Source of the DNA: Amphimedon queenslandica
Taxonomy: Eukaryota > Porifera > Demospongiae > Haplosclerida > Niphatidae
Reading direction: 5' to 3'
DNA length: 60,224 bases
NCBI RefSeq assembly: GCF_000090795.2
Contig: NW_003546243.1
Span: 90,009-150,232, forward strand
Shown here: positions 45,201 to 58,310 of the stretch, in pieces
Layout of the letters: every line of letters starts with the position of its first letter
Position numbering within the stretch: the stretch's first letter is position 1
Notes under the pieces: model-generated
What the model was told of the DNA's origin: nothing
Database searches by the model: none
Seen by the model: only the letters and a program-made list of their open reading frames with translations
Program-made: the position numbers and the translations under genes

Positions 45201-48200
45201 CTCCAGCAAAAAACTCGTGTCTCTGTTGACTTTATTAAGTCACACAATAGTGAAACTGAAGCTATTGCAATGGACCATACTTACAGCTGTGAAACAAATT
45301 TACTTCCAACCACAGTTTTTGTGATAGATGCCACAGAAAATGAATCAAGCCTTATCAAAAAGTTAAATGACCAGATTCGCCTCTTGCGAGAAGCAGAATT
45401 CCTTCAACAAATTGCATTTCACCAAATTCATAATAAAGAATTTACTCTAAGTAATGTGGTACCATTTATGATCAGTGTTCTCAAAAGTTTTGATAATCAA
45501 GAATACAAAGAAGCAGCTGAGCAACTGACTAGTACCATGAGAAGTTTACCATTTGTTGAAGTTGTAAACTCATCGAGATTGGAAGCTCCTCAAAATTTGT
45601 TTGATCCTGATAATGAAATATTAGTTCAGCTCTACCTGGGAAAGCATAAGTTTCCTTCATCTTGTTTTTATCCTTACCTTTCAATATTGAGGCAATGCAG
45701 TTTAAAAATGAAAGTCAGTGCCAATGACATCAATCAAATTTTAAGATCTATTCGAACCAAAACAGTACATTCTCAGACTAGTTACAAAACAAGTGACAAT
45801 AACTACAAAAGAGCTATTGCAATATTGAAGTATTTGTCACAGCATTGTCATTTATTAAATGATATTGATGAATACAACTCCACGCTCACTTTTTTACGTA
45901 AGGAAGCTAGGCAATATTACTGGCTTCCTGTGTCAAGTAAGTGTCCTACGAATTACCCTTCATGTCTTGCTTGGAAAGGATCTAAATACAGCAATAGTTT
46001 AGTCTCATGTGATGGTAATTCTCTAATAGTTTTGACACAAAATCTTTCTTCATCAAAACTACCACTGATAGCAGGATCACAAGTTCTATTCATAGATAAT
46101 GTTCCCAGTAAACTGGAAGATTTAGGCAGTCAGCCCAGTGATATAGTACCTGCTGTAATCTCTCATTTTAATCAAGTAATATCAAATGAAAATAATATTT
46201 CAGGGGACATCTTAGAATTGATTTCATACTATACTTATGAATACTTGTTTCAAAATGTTAAATATTGCACTGCAAAGTCATTTTCTGGCAAATGGATATG
46301 GTTGCAAAACCTTTCAACATTTATTTCTTCAAGTAAAGTAGCTGTAGCAGCAAATCCTTTATTTAGGCTTAATCTTGAGCCATTCATTTATTTGTTGCCT
46401 TCAAATTTACTCAAATTTTCTGATCTCTTTAAAAAATGTGGTGTTCCAACTGAAGTAACACCAAACCAAATTCTTTCAGTCCTTCACTCAATTAGGAATA
46501 CTTCCAGTCAGTCAAAGCTTAATGAAGATGAAGCATGGTCAATAGTTACAGCTGTACTGAGCTGGGTAGCTGAAAATATTAACAGTAAAAGTAATATTTT
46601 AGTACCAATCGATGATGACTCTGTTTATCCTCAACTTTTTCCTTTTGAAGAAGTAACTTATACTGATAATGACATGCTGCATGCTATTGCCAAGGACTCA
46701 GATGAAAAGTATTATCTAATACATCCAAAATTATCTCATTTGTCATCTAAATTGGGGCTAACTCCGCTTAGTGATCATCTTGATATTACTGAGGATGTCT
46801 TTGATGATGCTGGTCAAAATGAACCATTGACAACTCGTCTTAGTAATATTTTAAAAGATTACAAAGATGGTCTCACAATTATAAAGGAGATGATACAAAA
46901 TGCTGATGATGCTGAAGCTACTGAAGTCAACATATTGTATGATGATCGCACACATTCTACTGAAAAACTATTGTTCAAAGGAATGGCAGGTAGTCATGGT
47001 CCAGCTCTTATAGTGCACAACAATAGTGTCTTCAAAAAGGAAGACTTTGAAAACATTACAAAGCTAGCTGGAGCCACTAAAAAGGACCAGCCACTTAAGA
47101 TTGGTAAATTTGGTGTTGGGTTCTGTTCAGTGTATCACATCACTGATGTACCTTCCTTTGTTAGTGGTGAGTGGTTTTATATTTTTGATCCAACACTTAA
47201 GCATCTTAAAGGTGTAGTGCATAATGAGAGCAGACCTGGAAAAAAAGTCAAATATCAGTCTAAATTTATGGCTCAGTCTCAGCAAATGGCCCCTTATGAA
47301 AATATATTTGAGTTCTCTTCTTCTGCAAATTATGATGGAACAATTTTTAGGTTGCCTTTTAGAGAAAATGCTAGTCAAATCAGTTCTACTATTTACAATG
47401 AATACCTTGTGCAAAAATTAAAAGAGGACTTAAAAGAAAATGGCTCCAAATTATTGATTTTTTTGCAAAATGTCAAACGTATAACATTCAGATCATTAGA
47501 TAGAGATGAGCTAGTTATTGACATATCCATTACTTGTAGCAATGAAGCAAATGGAGTTAAAAAATGCACAACAATTTGTTTTAATGAATCAGAAATAGAA
47601 TATTGGTTAGTGGCCCATCAAAAAGGCAATTTGAAGCAAGATGATGATGATAAACCTGGAATTGCATCTGTAGCTTGCCAACTGATTAAAAAGGATTTAT
47701 GCTACAAATCTCAAGAAATAAAAGGTAATTTATTTTGCTTTCTTCCACTGTCATCATCCAGTACTGGTCTACCAGTACATGTTAATGCCAATTTTGCTGT
47801 TTTGAACAACAGAACTGGTATCTTTATTGAAGAAACACCTTCTGATTCAAGGGAATTATGGAATATGCAGCTAATGAAAACTATTATACCAGAAGCATAT
47901 TGTAATTTATTGAAAAAGTTACAAGAAATGAGTGCCTCGCAACAACTGTTGTCATATGAAGAAAATTTTTACTCTTTGTGGCCTTTAACAGAAAAGTTAC
48001 AGGTAAGGAATCCTTGGACATGTCTGATTTCAGCTCTAATGAAGTTGATATCAGACAAACCATTGTTTTACTCTTCTTCGACTGGTCAATGGCTCACGCT
48101 AGCTCAGTCCCAGTTCCTTCCTATATTATTTGGATCAAAATTAAGTGATTATTGTTCATTTTATAAAGCTGCTTCAATTCTTAAGTTACCAGTAGTGTCT

Positions 48201-51200
48201 TTACCAAAAAATCGTTTAGATCAATTAATAGACAGTTTGTGTGTTTGCATGCAGATTACTGATAGTGTATTTTTTCAGAAGTTTTTCAGTAAAATTGACT
48301 TGTTTACATCTGATAGTTCCATTGAAATTAGAAATAGTATTCTTAGCATCATGCTCTCAGCTATTGCATCATATCATGAACAATATTCTAAAATTGTGGA
48401 AGAGTTAAAAACTATACCTTGTATTCCTACTTCACCTGTAGGAAAAGAGCTCAAACCAGCTCATGAACTTGTTGATCCATTTCAGTTTCAAGCTATGTTT
48501 GATCCTGAGGATGGTATGTTTCCCTTGAATTGTCTTTGTGAAAATCCACTCACATATAAAACAATGCAAGCATATCTAAATCTAATGACAAAAGATATCT
48601 CTTGGGACACTATTATTAAAAGTGCCAAAACAATCAAGCAGCTGTTTGATAGTAATAAGAGAAAAGCTTTAGAACGAGTGAAACTTATAATAAAATCAAT
48701 TGGGACTCGGGCAAGAAATGAATGTCCTGTAGACACTTTTAAATCTATTCCTTTTTTGCCAGTGCTTCAAAAACCAGATGTCTACATTTTGCCATGGAAG
48801 GGAAGTGGCTGCACTGTTTTGACACCATTAGAAATTTTTGCAGCGACCTCTGTTAGTAACCTCCAGAAAATTAGCTTCATTGCTGGAACTCAGAAAGCTA
48901 TTGCAAACACTATGAGTTTGGATAAAGATGGATGTACTTCAATTCCAAAAACTGTTTTACAATTACTGGAAATTTCTTCTGAGCCAACAATTGAAGATGT
49001 ATTGAACCATTTCAATCTTTTGATTGAGCTGATGATGTCAGATGTTGATCGTAAAAATTGTCTTCAAGATGAAGCTATTTCTAAACATGTTAATGATATC
49101 TGTCAAATGGTGTATGGATTCTTTGAAGGTCACCTTGAAAATAATGTTATGGTTAAAGAAATTGAAGAAAAGTTACATTTTTATGATAACAAGCCATTCA
49201 TATGGACTGGTAAGGAGTTCGTGACATCAGCTAATGTATCAAGAAATTGGAAAAAAGAGGATGGCCCTTATTTATATAAACTTCCAAACATTCTAGCAAT
49301 GAAACAGCGATTACAACAAGTACTTAGTATCAATGATGAATTTGATATTAATAAATTGCTTGATACTTTGGTTCTTATGCATTGTAGATACAAGGAAGCA
49401 CCATTACCATGTGATAACCATGAATTTACTGATATACTAATATCAGAATTAAATACAGCTAAAGGAGAATATAAAGGGAGAGAGCAGATAATTTTAGTGG
49501 ATCAAAATTACATTTTACGTCCAAGCAGTGAACTCTATTACAATGATGCAGAGTGGCTTCAAGTGGAAGTAGATAAATATCATTTTTTGCATAAAAATAT
49601 GTTAAGTAGTACAGCAGACTCTTTGGGGGTAAAACGCATTCGGAGTAGTTTTTTAGACACTTTTGTAAATGAAACAGCCTTCCAGGGCTCAAAGTTTGGT
49701 CAGAGAGAAGACCTGACTCAGAGGATTAGGAATATCTTACGAGACTATCCACTTAATGAGAGCTTTCTTAAGGAGCTTTTGCAAAATGCTGATGATGCAA
49801 AAGCAAAGAAAGTGTGTGTGATCTTAGACAAAAGGCAACATGGCAGTCAGACAACTCTGTCAAAAGAATGGAGTAATGATTTGCAAGGTCCTGCTATATT
49901 AGTATGGAATGACAAAGAGTTTTCTGAGAAAGATCTGGAAGGTATACAGAAGCTTGGTCTTGGTTCTAAACGTGATGATGATGAATCAATTGGTCAGTTT
50001 GGTATTGGATTTAATGTGGTTTATCATGTAACTGACTGCCCTAGTTTCATTACTTGTAACAGTAATGTTCTCTGTGTGTTTGACCCTCACTGCAAATATG
50101 TACTTGGAGCAGACAAAATTCATCCTGGAAGGCAATATGATGACCTTAATAATGGCTTTTGGGAAAAGATGAAAGACTTACGTAGCTGCTATCTTCAAGA
50201 TCCTATACCAGGACAGCCGGAGCATTTCAAAACTGGAACACTTTTTCGTTTTCCTCTTAGATGGAATGACAAACTTGTAGATCAGTCATTAGTGATTGAA
50301 AGTAAGGAGACTCACTCTATTCTAGTAATGGAAGATCAACTTAAACAATGGGTCAAAAAAATTGAAGAAGCACTTTTGTTTCTAAATCACATTACCCAGT
50401 TTGAATACTATGTAATTGAAAGTACCAACAGTGAGTTTAAATTAAAAAGCAAGTATGAAGTGACTATGAGCCATACTGCAATGCAGTGTCATAAAGAGTA
50501 CCAGACATATTTGAGCGAACAGTCAAAGGCCAAAAGTACTTGTAAATCTTGCAATCCTAAAGTTTTTACTTATTCTCTCACCCTGCAAACTGAAAGAAAA
50601 TGTGAAAAAAGTTATCAAAAATGGGTCATTCAACAAGGCATTGGAGATATATTGTTAGTTGATCAGAAGTGGCAGTTTATAGGTAAAGTTCTACCAAAGC
50701 ATGGTTTAGCAGTTCCTATAAAATCATTAAAAGGGTTTGTTGGCAAGATATTCTGCTTTTTGCCCCTTCCAATCACTTCAAGTCTCCCTCTTCATATAAA
50801 TGGCCAGTTTGTTCTAACTAGTGATCGTCGTTCTCTGTGGCATGGAGAAAATAAGCACAGTGATAAGAATCAATGGAATAATCGACTAATTAAAGCAATA
50901 GCTTCATCATACACAAGTTTTCTCACAAAACTTAGACAATATGTTGTGGATACAAAGGGCTACATGGATGACAGAGAGTTTTATAGAGCAGTTGATAGTT
51001 ATTATGACTTATTTCCATACTGGATAATGCCAGAACAAAGTAGCTTCTCGACAGCAATTAAACACTCATCAACTGATGCCACAGCAATGTCACATACCCC
51101 TTCTGGTACCACTGCTACAAATAGAGCCAGTCTCAATGACCCATGGCTAGCTCTAGCTAAAGATGTATTTTCAAAACTTTGGACTCAAAATTGTGAAATA

Positions 51201-54200
51201 TTAGTGAGCAAAGTTTATAATGGAAATAAAATAAAAACAAATTGGCACAAGCTTCGCAATGATGATATTGATGCTTTTACTCAAGCATACTTTCCACGAA
51301 GCAGGCCTAGCCTACAACCAAATAGAGTGTTACCAATTCTGAAGAGGTTAGGTATGACTCTGACTTGCGCTTCAGAAACTTTATACAAACATTTTAAGGA
51401 CTTTAAACCTTTTATTGCTAAACCAGAGCAAACTTTTGATTTTTATTGTAAATTTCATTCAAGAATTGTCAGTTGTCCTACACCTATTGATTGCTCTCCT
51501 TTCAAACGTGAGGAAGATTTTGCTATTTTTCTGAAGTACATAATGAAGTCATCCAAGGATAATTTACTGTTTTTGAAGCCACCATACAACCTGCCTCTTT
51601 TATTAACAGCAGACCGGCATATTAGAAATTTTGAAGAAACCAACAAAGTGCTCTGCAGCAGATTTTATGACCTTTTTCCGGAGAGTTTAAGTGCTTTTTT
51701 ACACCCTTGTTTGTTGGGGCTAGAAATGTCTCCCACTTATTTTCTTCTTACTGATGATTTTACATTTTCTCAAGTTAAAGAATTGCTTGACAAAAATTTA
51801 CCACCAGAGCTGTCTCTTAATGAAGTGTTTAACGAATTTAATAAAGTTATTGACAGAAATAAGCTCAAAGATATTTGGAGCTGCATTTCAGAAGATGAAA
51901 ACTTTTCCCAACATCAGGAAAAGATTGTTAGATGCTGGGCATTGCTACCATCGACAAGTAACTCTCTTTATCAGTCTAAATCTTTGATAATACCAGTTCT
52001 TAAAAATAGGCGTAATAAGCCAGTGGAAAATGAAGTAAGGCTATATGAATTATTATGTGATAGCTTATCTATTCCTTTACTTGATGAAGCAATTCATGAA
52101 AGTGCTGCAAAATATTGTCCCCTACCTTCTAACTATGACAAAGTGTTTCAAGTAATATATAACCAACAATGTCAGCACAGAGTGTTTGAAAAGGCTAAAC
52201 TTTGTGAAAATGACATAAAGGTGTTATTATGCTACTTTAGTAGAACTAGTTTCAGGAATGATGAAACTATCAAAAATAATGTCAAAAGTATTCCAATATT
52301 TATGACTGTAAATAAAGTCTTGACATCGCTGTTAGGAAAGGATGTCTATTTGTGGCCAAAAAATGGCTGTTGTATGGCTGGATATGAAAAGTGGGCTGTA
52401 CTAGATTCTGTTGTGTTTCTAGAATATGAAGGATCATGGAGAAATCTGTGTGGGAATGACTTTTCGCTATTGGGAAAAACCCCAGATGAGCGACAAATTT
52501 ATTGCGAACTCATTTTTCCTTGCTTCACTGAGTTAACAGATGAAGAAAGAAAGCAGCATCTTCAACATATCAAAGATAAACTTATTGATAATTCAATATT
52601 TGAGGCTGAAAAAGAGAATTTTGATCTTGCGGTAAAATTTATCAATAAGTTAAAAATTTTGAAGTGCCTTTCTCATAATGGTATTATGCTTAGTATTTCT
52701 AGTTTCTGTGATCACACTGTAAGAATATTTACAACGTTTTCTGAGCATTTTCATTTCTTAGAAGGTGATTATCGTCATGAAACTTGGTTGGAGTTTTTTT
52801 GTAAACTTGGCTTGCAAACAACAGTAAACTTTGATACATTTATCAAGTTAGCTAAGCAAGTTGAGAAAGGTGACCATTCTGAACTTGAAAGTGCCTCGGA
52901 TGTTTTATTTTCTTACATATTCTCAATAAATGCTGAGCCATGGTACAAGTCTCAATACAATATGTCAATGATTGGTGACATCAGATTTGTCAAAACAGCC
53001 AAACTTAAACCATTTAGTTGGATTAAAGCCCCATGCAGCCCGCCTCATTGGTTCCAATCTCAAAGTATAGGACTAACGAAGTGCAATGAAGCTGTTGTTG
53101 ATATGCATTCAGCAGTAATATGGACTATCAAACCAGTGATTACTCTTCATAAAACTCCTTCTTCTAGAATGAATAATGTGTTAAGCCAATTAGGGGTTGT
53201 ACTGGAACCAGATCCAGCTGATGTGTATCAAAATATAATTAATATTTCTAATACAAACTTAGCAAACCCAGAATTGTTCTCAAAATATAATCCATTGCTT
53301 GAGTGTCATGATAATGAAGATAAGATTAGCATTTTTGAAATAATTACAGCAAACATTAAATATTTACATGCCATAAATTGTGAACTACTACAGAATTTAA
53401 GAGAGGTGCCGTGTATACCAGTTCTGGCTGATGGAACTGATGAAAGTAAGACTGTTCTTGTCAGACCACTTCAAGTATTGGTACAGGCTGTTAATGATTT
53501 TGTACCATATCTTCACACTGTTCCAGAAAGGCTTTATCCTATAATGCAAGCTTTTCAAGTCATGGGTGTTAGCAGAGAACTTGAGCTAAAACATATCAAC
53601 TATATGTTGAAATTGATCAAGGATTCTCACCCAGACAGTATTATGATCAGTGATCCAAATGAACTCAGACGTATTACAAAAGCAATTCGTATAATTTATG
53701 AGTTGCTTTTGCGCAGTAATAAAGAAAAATCTCAGGCACAGTTAGAGTCTTTACATCTCCCTACACAAGTCAGCCAAAGCCATTTTAAATTGGTTCCAAC
53801 AAAGTATCTTGTTTTTAAGGACAGTACAAGATATAAGTTAGAGAAATTGATAATTTCTACATCTTCATACTTTCTGTTCAAAATTCCTTTGCGTGACAAT
53901 AAATTGAGTGAAAAGGAATTTTGTCTAAAATTACCAAGGAGTGTTAGGCCTCATGGCTTTTCTCTTTGCTGTCATGAGACAGTTCTTTGTGCTCAACAAA
54001 ATAAAGATAGTGGAAGTCCTTTGGTTAGCCATTTCAAAAAGTTTAGGACGTTATTTCCAAAGATTGCTTGTTCTATTTCTAGTATTATTGATAAAAATCT
54101 ACCTCGTTCTTTCGATGAAAAGGAGTCAGAAAAGTTCGTTGAGAAACTTAAAGAAATATTGACTGAAATGACAGTGACTACAATTAATAATCTGCAAGTA

Positions 54201-55688
54201 AAAGTAACGCTAAAAGGTGATAGTGATTGCATAGGAGTTTTGAAAGTTGATTATTCACTTCAGAAAACCAATGAAACTTATACTCTTTTTGTAGATGAAG
54301 AAACTACATCAAGCAGTACACTATGGGCAGAAATGGCTCAAAGTTTATGCATAGAAATTAGTCGTCTTCTTGAATGCGACTTATTAAAATTCTTCAAATG
54401 CCGGGAGAGTCTCAGTCACATACTTGCTGTTCAATCAATAAATGACATGCAGCAGTTAGTTGATGTACAAGATCTTGATATAGTAAATGATGATGAAGTG
54501 AGTGATGACTATAAACCAAACATTGGTCACCCTTTACCAGATTCCTTAGTCACAATGCTCTCTCAGGATATTGATTACATATTTAGGCCACAAGACCTAG
54601 TTGGGTATGAACTAGAAGTAAATTACTACATTTGGGCCATGATACTTTATCCAGTTATGGATGACACTGTGCCTAAGAGTGACACTGGTCCTAAGCTGAA
54701 GCGATATGTAATAGCATGGTCTGAGCTTGAAGAGCCAAAAGAAGTATCATCTGTCTACTTACATAGGTTTGCACCTCAAGAATTTACAGAACAAAGCACA
54801 GAGACTGCTTTAGCTACATATCATGGTGTGTCTGAGTTAGAGGAATTAAAAGACAGTAAGGAGTTGTTTGAAATAAAAAAGAGAATTATAAAAGAACTTA
54901 AGCTTATTTGGAACTCTGATCTAAGTGATAAAGAAAAGAAAAAGGCAGTACTTAGAATGTTTTTGAGCTATCACCCAGACAAAGCCATGACTAATAAACA
55001 CCTTTACGAAGAAGCATTCAAATTTCTACAGCGACAGCTTGATCGACTAGAGAAGGGATTAGAACTAGAAGAACCAAAGGATGACGGACCAGTTGACAAT
55101 TGTGAGCCATCTCATTGGCGTGAATACTTTACTAGTTGCAGTGATGTTTTTAGAACTTACAATCACAAAAGTAGAACGGGAGGCATTGGGGGAAATAAAG
55201 GTAGAAAAGGAGGCGTTGGGAAATTTGATAGCTGGAGTGACTATGTTAAACCTAAGCCTGATGTAATTGAAGCAAAACGCTGGCTTAGGCAAGCAAATTC
55301 TGATCGTGAAGCTATGGAAATTCTCCTTGATTCTCTTAATGCTAAACGTGTGTCCTGCCAAGTTGCATTTTTAGCACATGAAGTGGTTGAGAAAGCATTA
55401 AAAGCTGGAATGTATCAATTAATTGGTATAAATCCTAGTTGTGAATCATTAGTGCATCACAAGTTAACTAGCCATGCTCGTGCTATTTCTTCAGAAAAAC
55501 CAGGTCAGGCAGAAGAGCTTCCAGGAATAGCATCAAAAATGGAAAGTTCATATCTTGATACTAGGTTCCCAAACCGTCATCCTATGCCATCTGCACCAGT
55601 GGATGTGTATTGTCCTGAACAAGCTAGGAGAAATGCTGAAATGGCTGAAACTGTTTATAAAATTATTTACAAAATTGTGAACAATTGA
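39264..55688 (+). CDS. Sacsin-like giant protein
   Basis: Exons 39264-39365, 42818-43100 and 43192-55688 give 12,882 nt, a protein of about 4,293 residues. Three sacsin repeats with Hsp90-type ATPase signatures are visible. Repeat 1 starts near residue 10 (N-box EIIQNADDA at 35-43, then VGKFGIGFNSVYH). Repeat 2 starts at about 1338 (EMIQNADDA, IGKFGVGFCSVYH). Repeat 3 starts at about 2300 (ELLQNADDA, IGQFGIGFNVVYH). A J domain with an intact HPD motif (YHPDK, about 4055-4059) and a C-terminal HEPN domain (about 4152-4293) follow. This is the order of vertebrate sacsin (about 4,580 aa), a co-chaperone acting on intermediate filaments and mitochondria. No N-terminal ubiquitin-like domain is seen, and I could not identify an XPC-binding segment. 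The start is the first ATG after an in-frame stop. Intron 1 (3.45 kb) is filled with repeats. Confidence 0.9.
39429..39628. mobile_element. MITE family C, diverged copy
   Basis: It lies in intron 1 of the sacsin-like gene. It shares CCACGCCTTTAATG, a TTTAATTTCGCGGTTGCA segment and the CTATA-type ends with the copies at 15592 and 17983, at visibly lower identity. Confidence 0.7.
39938..40325. mobile_element. MITE family D, perfect 14-bp TIRs
   Basis: ATAGACCTCTCGAG at the left is mirrored exactly by CTCGAGAGGTCTAT at the right. The 388-bp element has a less AT-rich interior (for example GGCCGCCATTTTGG) than its surroundings. No transposase frame is present. It lies in the sacsin intron. Confidence 0.75.
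40480..41090. repeat. Dispersed 186-bp-type repeat, diverged copies
   Basis: At least three head-to-tail diverged units are present. The landmark CCCTGTACTATTGTACAGGG (about 40593) is a one-mismatch version of the palindrome in the GH3 intron array. Similar units occur at 20310-20640, 27050-27260, 38190-38510 and 56180-56760. Confidence 0.7.
41106..41315. repeat. 21-bp tandem array, ten copies
   Basis: Exactly ten units of 21 bp, each beginning CATGCTGTTTAGC, lie in the sacsin intron. The first unit differs at two positions (CCCAC, TAGTATG) and the fifth at one (TTTAACTC). The array is open in several frames on both strands only because 21 is divisible by three. The trailing sequence CATGCTTTGTGGGAATC continues as in single-copy relatives near 20250 and 56757. 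Confidence 0.95.
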
Positions 55689-57058
55689 CTATGTAGGTTA
55701 ATACTTACTAAAATTACATTTTTTGATAATTATTGATTTGCTTTGTTTTAAAATGACTTTTTGAAAATGCAGAAGCCTAGGCATTGAAACTGCTGTAATA
55801 ATTCAAAATTTATGTAATAGTACCAGCACATACATCAGGGTGTTAAATAACAGTGGTACCAACAAAAGGCACCAATTGGCGATTAAATAATTTGGTGAGT
55901 ATATTTGCTCACAAAATATTTTGCACCCTGACATTATACATGCGGTAATCATAGCATATTAGTTACATTTGTATTGTTGCTCTATTGTATTTGGAAGAAT
56001 TGTTTGGAAAATACATATAAGATCTAGACCTACATCAATTGTTTTTACCAACACAACTGAAAAGTAACCTTATAATAATAAAAACTTTACTATAAGCACA
56101 CATACCTTATTACATAATACTTTAAAAGAGTAAAACTAAGTACAGCCAGGGCTTTTTGCAGGATTTTGGTATAGTATCATGCAGCTTTTTGTCGGTGGCA
56201 GTTTGCTCAAAATTGGCCCAAAGACCCTTTGACAAAAATCACATAAAAATTTGCCAGTGTTATAATTTTTCTGATAAATATACATGTACATGTTTGTATG
56301 TTTTTTATAAATTTTGAGCTGGTTTCCATCAAAATTGGATTTTTAATAATTTTTTAATTTGCTCAAAAATTGGGCAGTTAATTTTTTTAGCCAAATTTTG
56401 TCAAAAATGGCTATAAAAGAGTTCTTCATTTTTTTAATAATTTTTGTGTCCTTATGTTGTGTATCAACTTTGAACTAATTCCGATCGAATTTGAATTTTT
56501 TATGAATTTTTAAAGTTGCTCAAAAATTAAGCCAAAAACCCTGTACTATAGTACAGAGTGTTTGGCCAAATTTTTGATAATGGCAAAAAAGAATTTTCTA
56601 TTTTATAATTTTTCTGATGCATTAATACATGTATTTATTTTGTGTACCAACTTTAAGCTGATTTTGATTATAATTGGATTTTAAATGAATTTTTAAAGTC
56701 TCCAAATGACATGTACTATATTGCACTAATTGTACTGCTTATTAGTTCATAAGGCATGCTGTTTAGCTCATTTCACATCCTTTGTGGGAATCCCTGAGTG
56801 TAGCACAAGTCAGCAGCATCTAACTTATAAGCCAAGAGCAATGTCAAATCTAATTTAGTAACACTATGTTATTATTGAGTTACTTGTGCTTCAACATGGC
56901 CAAAGTTTATCACACCTATACAAGTGTCTTTAGAATTGTTATCATGCTATGTTGTTTCATGCACGCCAGTTGATTTATACCTTTAATAATGATATTCAAA
57001 GTTATTTTAGAGGAGTTGTAGATCTAATTACAATGGTTACGCCCTCAAATTTCTCTCA
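55689..57058. other. Intergenic with repeats
   Basis: The sacsin 3' UTR side comes first. A small TIR element (55835-55931) and diverged dispersed repeats (56180-56760, with CCCTGTACTATAGTACAGAG near 56540) follow. They end in a single copy of the CATGCTGTTTAGC motif at 56755. No gene is seen. Confidence 0.5.
55835..55931. repeat. Small TIR element, TCAGGGTG ends
   Basis: The left end TCAGGGTG is mirrored by CACCCTGA. The inner arms are weakly complementary (TTAAATAA and AAAATATTTT). Only 97 bp long and non-coding. Confidence 0.5.
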
Positions 57059-58310
57059 ATGAAGAAAATGGATTTGATCCTTGCTGCTAATCTGCTTGCT
57101 GTTCTTCTGCTGGTGCTGCCAACTTGCATGTGTGTTGTTGATCTTGAATCTAAGTACAGTTTTAGTAAAACACTTCACTCTCACTATGCTCTTTATTGGG
57201 ACAACAATCTAACAAGAAAAAACATCTATATAATTTGCAGTCAGAGCACTGACTACTGGATAGATTGGATTTGGTATATCACCTATGGAGGAATGGTTGG
57301 ATCTGATGTGATCATTGGATGCATACAAAATGGAAGCAGTTTCTTCAATGTAAGTAAATTTAGCGTGTGCAATGTCTACACTACTGTGTATAGGATAGGT
57401 TTAATGTTGCTCAGTCAACTCTACCACTATAGAACAGAACTGTGAAGAGGAAAATGGCTACACTACACTTGAGTTTACACGTAATTACTTTTTGTGTGAC
57501 AGTAACAACCATAGTTAAGAATATTACCATAACATTTATGACCAAGTTTTAGTTTATGCTAGTGCATATGTTAATTATAGGAAGGAACTTCATGTATTGT
57601 GTGGGCTATGGAGTTTGAAGGAGCAAGATCCACCTAATAGAGCTAATGGTAGCTTTAATTACTGCTCATGACTTCAAAGATTCAGCAAGTATTAACTTAT
57701 TGGGAGGACTATGCAATGCAATTTGCTGATCCGCCAGGAACAAAGTCATCTGATCTATAACAGTAGGTGAGGTATGGTTAATTTTGTAATTTTATTTTAG
57801 CTTGAATATTTGTTTAACTTATGATAGATTACAAGACATACAAAGCAATGAGAAATATATAATTAGAGTGAGCACTTAATTATGTATAATTATGTATAAT
57901 TTTATTAAATTACAGGATTTTATATTTCTACCTAATGTTGCTTATGCTTGAGGAGGCAGCAAGTTAACCTAATTCCTTCTATCTAAAACAAACAATTCCA
58001 CTCTTATTTGGATTTTGTTTTTCTATACTTGTATTGAGATATGATCAAAAAACAACCAAAAGTAATCATTTTTAAACTTGTGCCTGAAGAAGGTCTTCAT
58101 GTGTTTGCTAACTTGCTTCACACACATTTGTTGGGTGTGAGCGTCAAACTGTATCACCCGAGCAGCTAGTAATCAGTGTAGGTCAGGCATAGTCTCACCC
58201 GAGGTCAGGCAGTGGTATTAAGGAACTGAAGCCGATTGATAAACAATATTAATATGACTTCAACTTTCAAGGGATAGTTCATGTTGATGAAGTAACCATC
58301 AGACGGGTAA
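57059..58310 (+). pseudogene. DBH/MOXD1-type copper monooxygenase, decayed
   Basis: Exon 1 (57059-57349) encodes a signal peptide (LLAVLLLVLPTCMCVV) and the first half of a DOMON domain (HYALYWDNN, then GGMVGSDVIIG). Exon 2 (57438-57480) continues it (ENGYTTLEFT). Further on, frames carry the end of DOMON (TSCIVWAM, about 57600) and, after a gap, the C-terminal copper-monooxygenase signature GLHVFANLLHTHLLG (about 58090-58133). Its HTH pair matches the Cu(B) ligands known in PHM and DBH. YDFNFQGIVHVDEVTIRR (58244-58304) follows. These parts lie in different frames with stops, including a TAA just before YDFNFQ. Most of the catalytic N-domain is not recognisable. It is most likely a pseudogene of the dopamine-beta-hydroxylase/MOXD1 family, although poor sequence could explain part of it. 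Confidence 0.6.
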
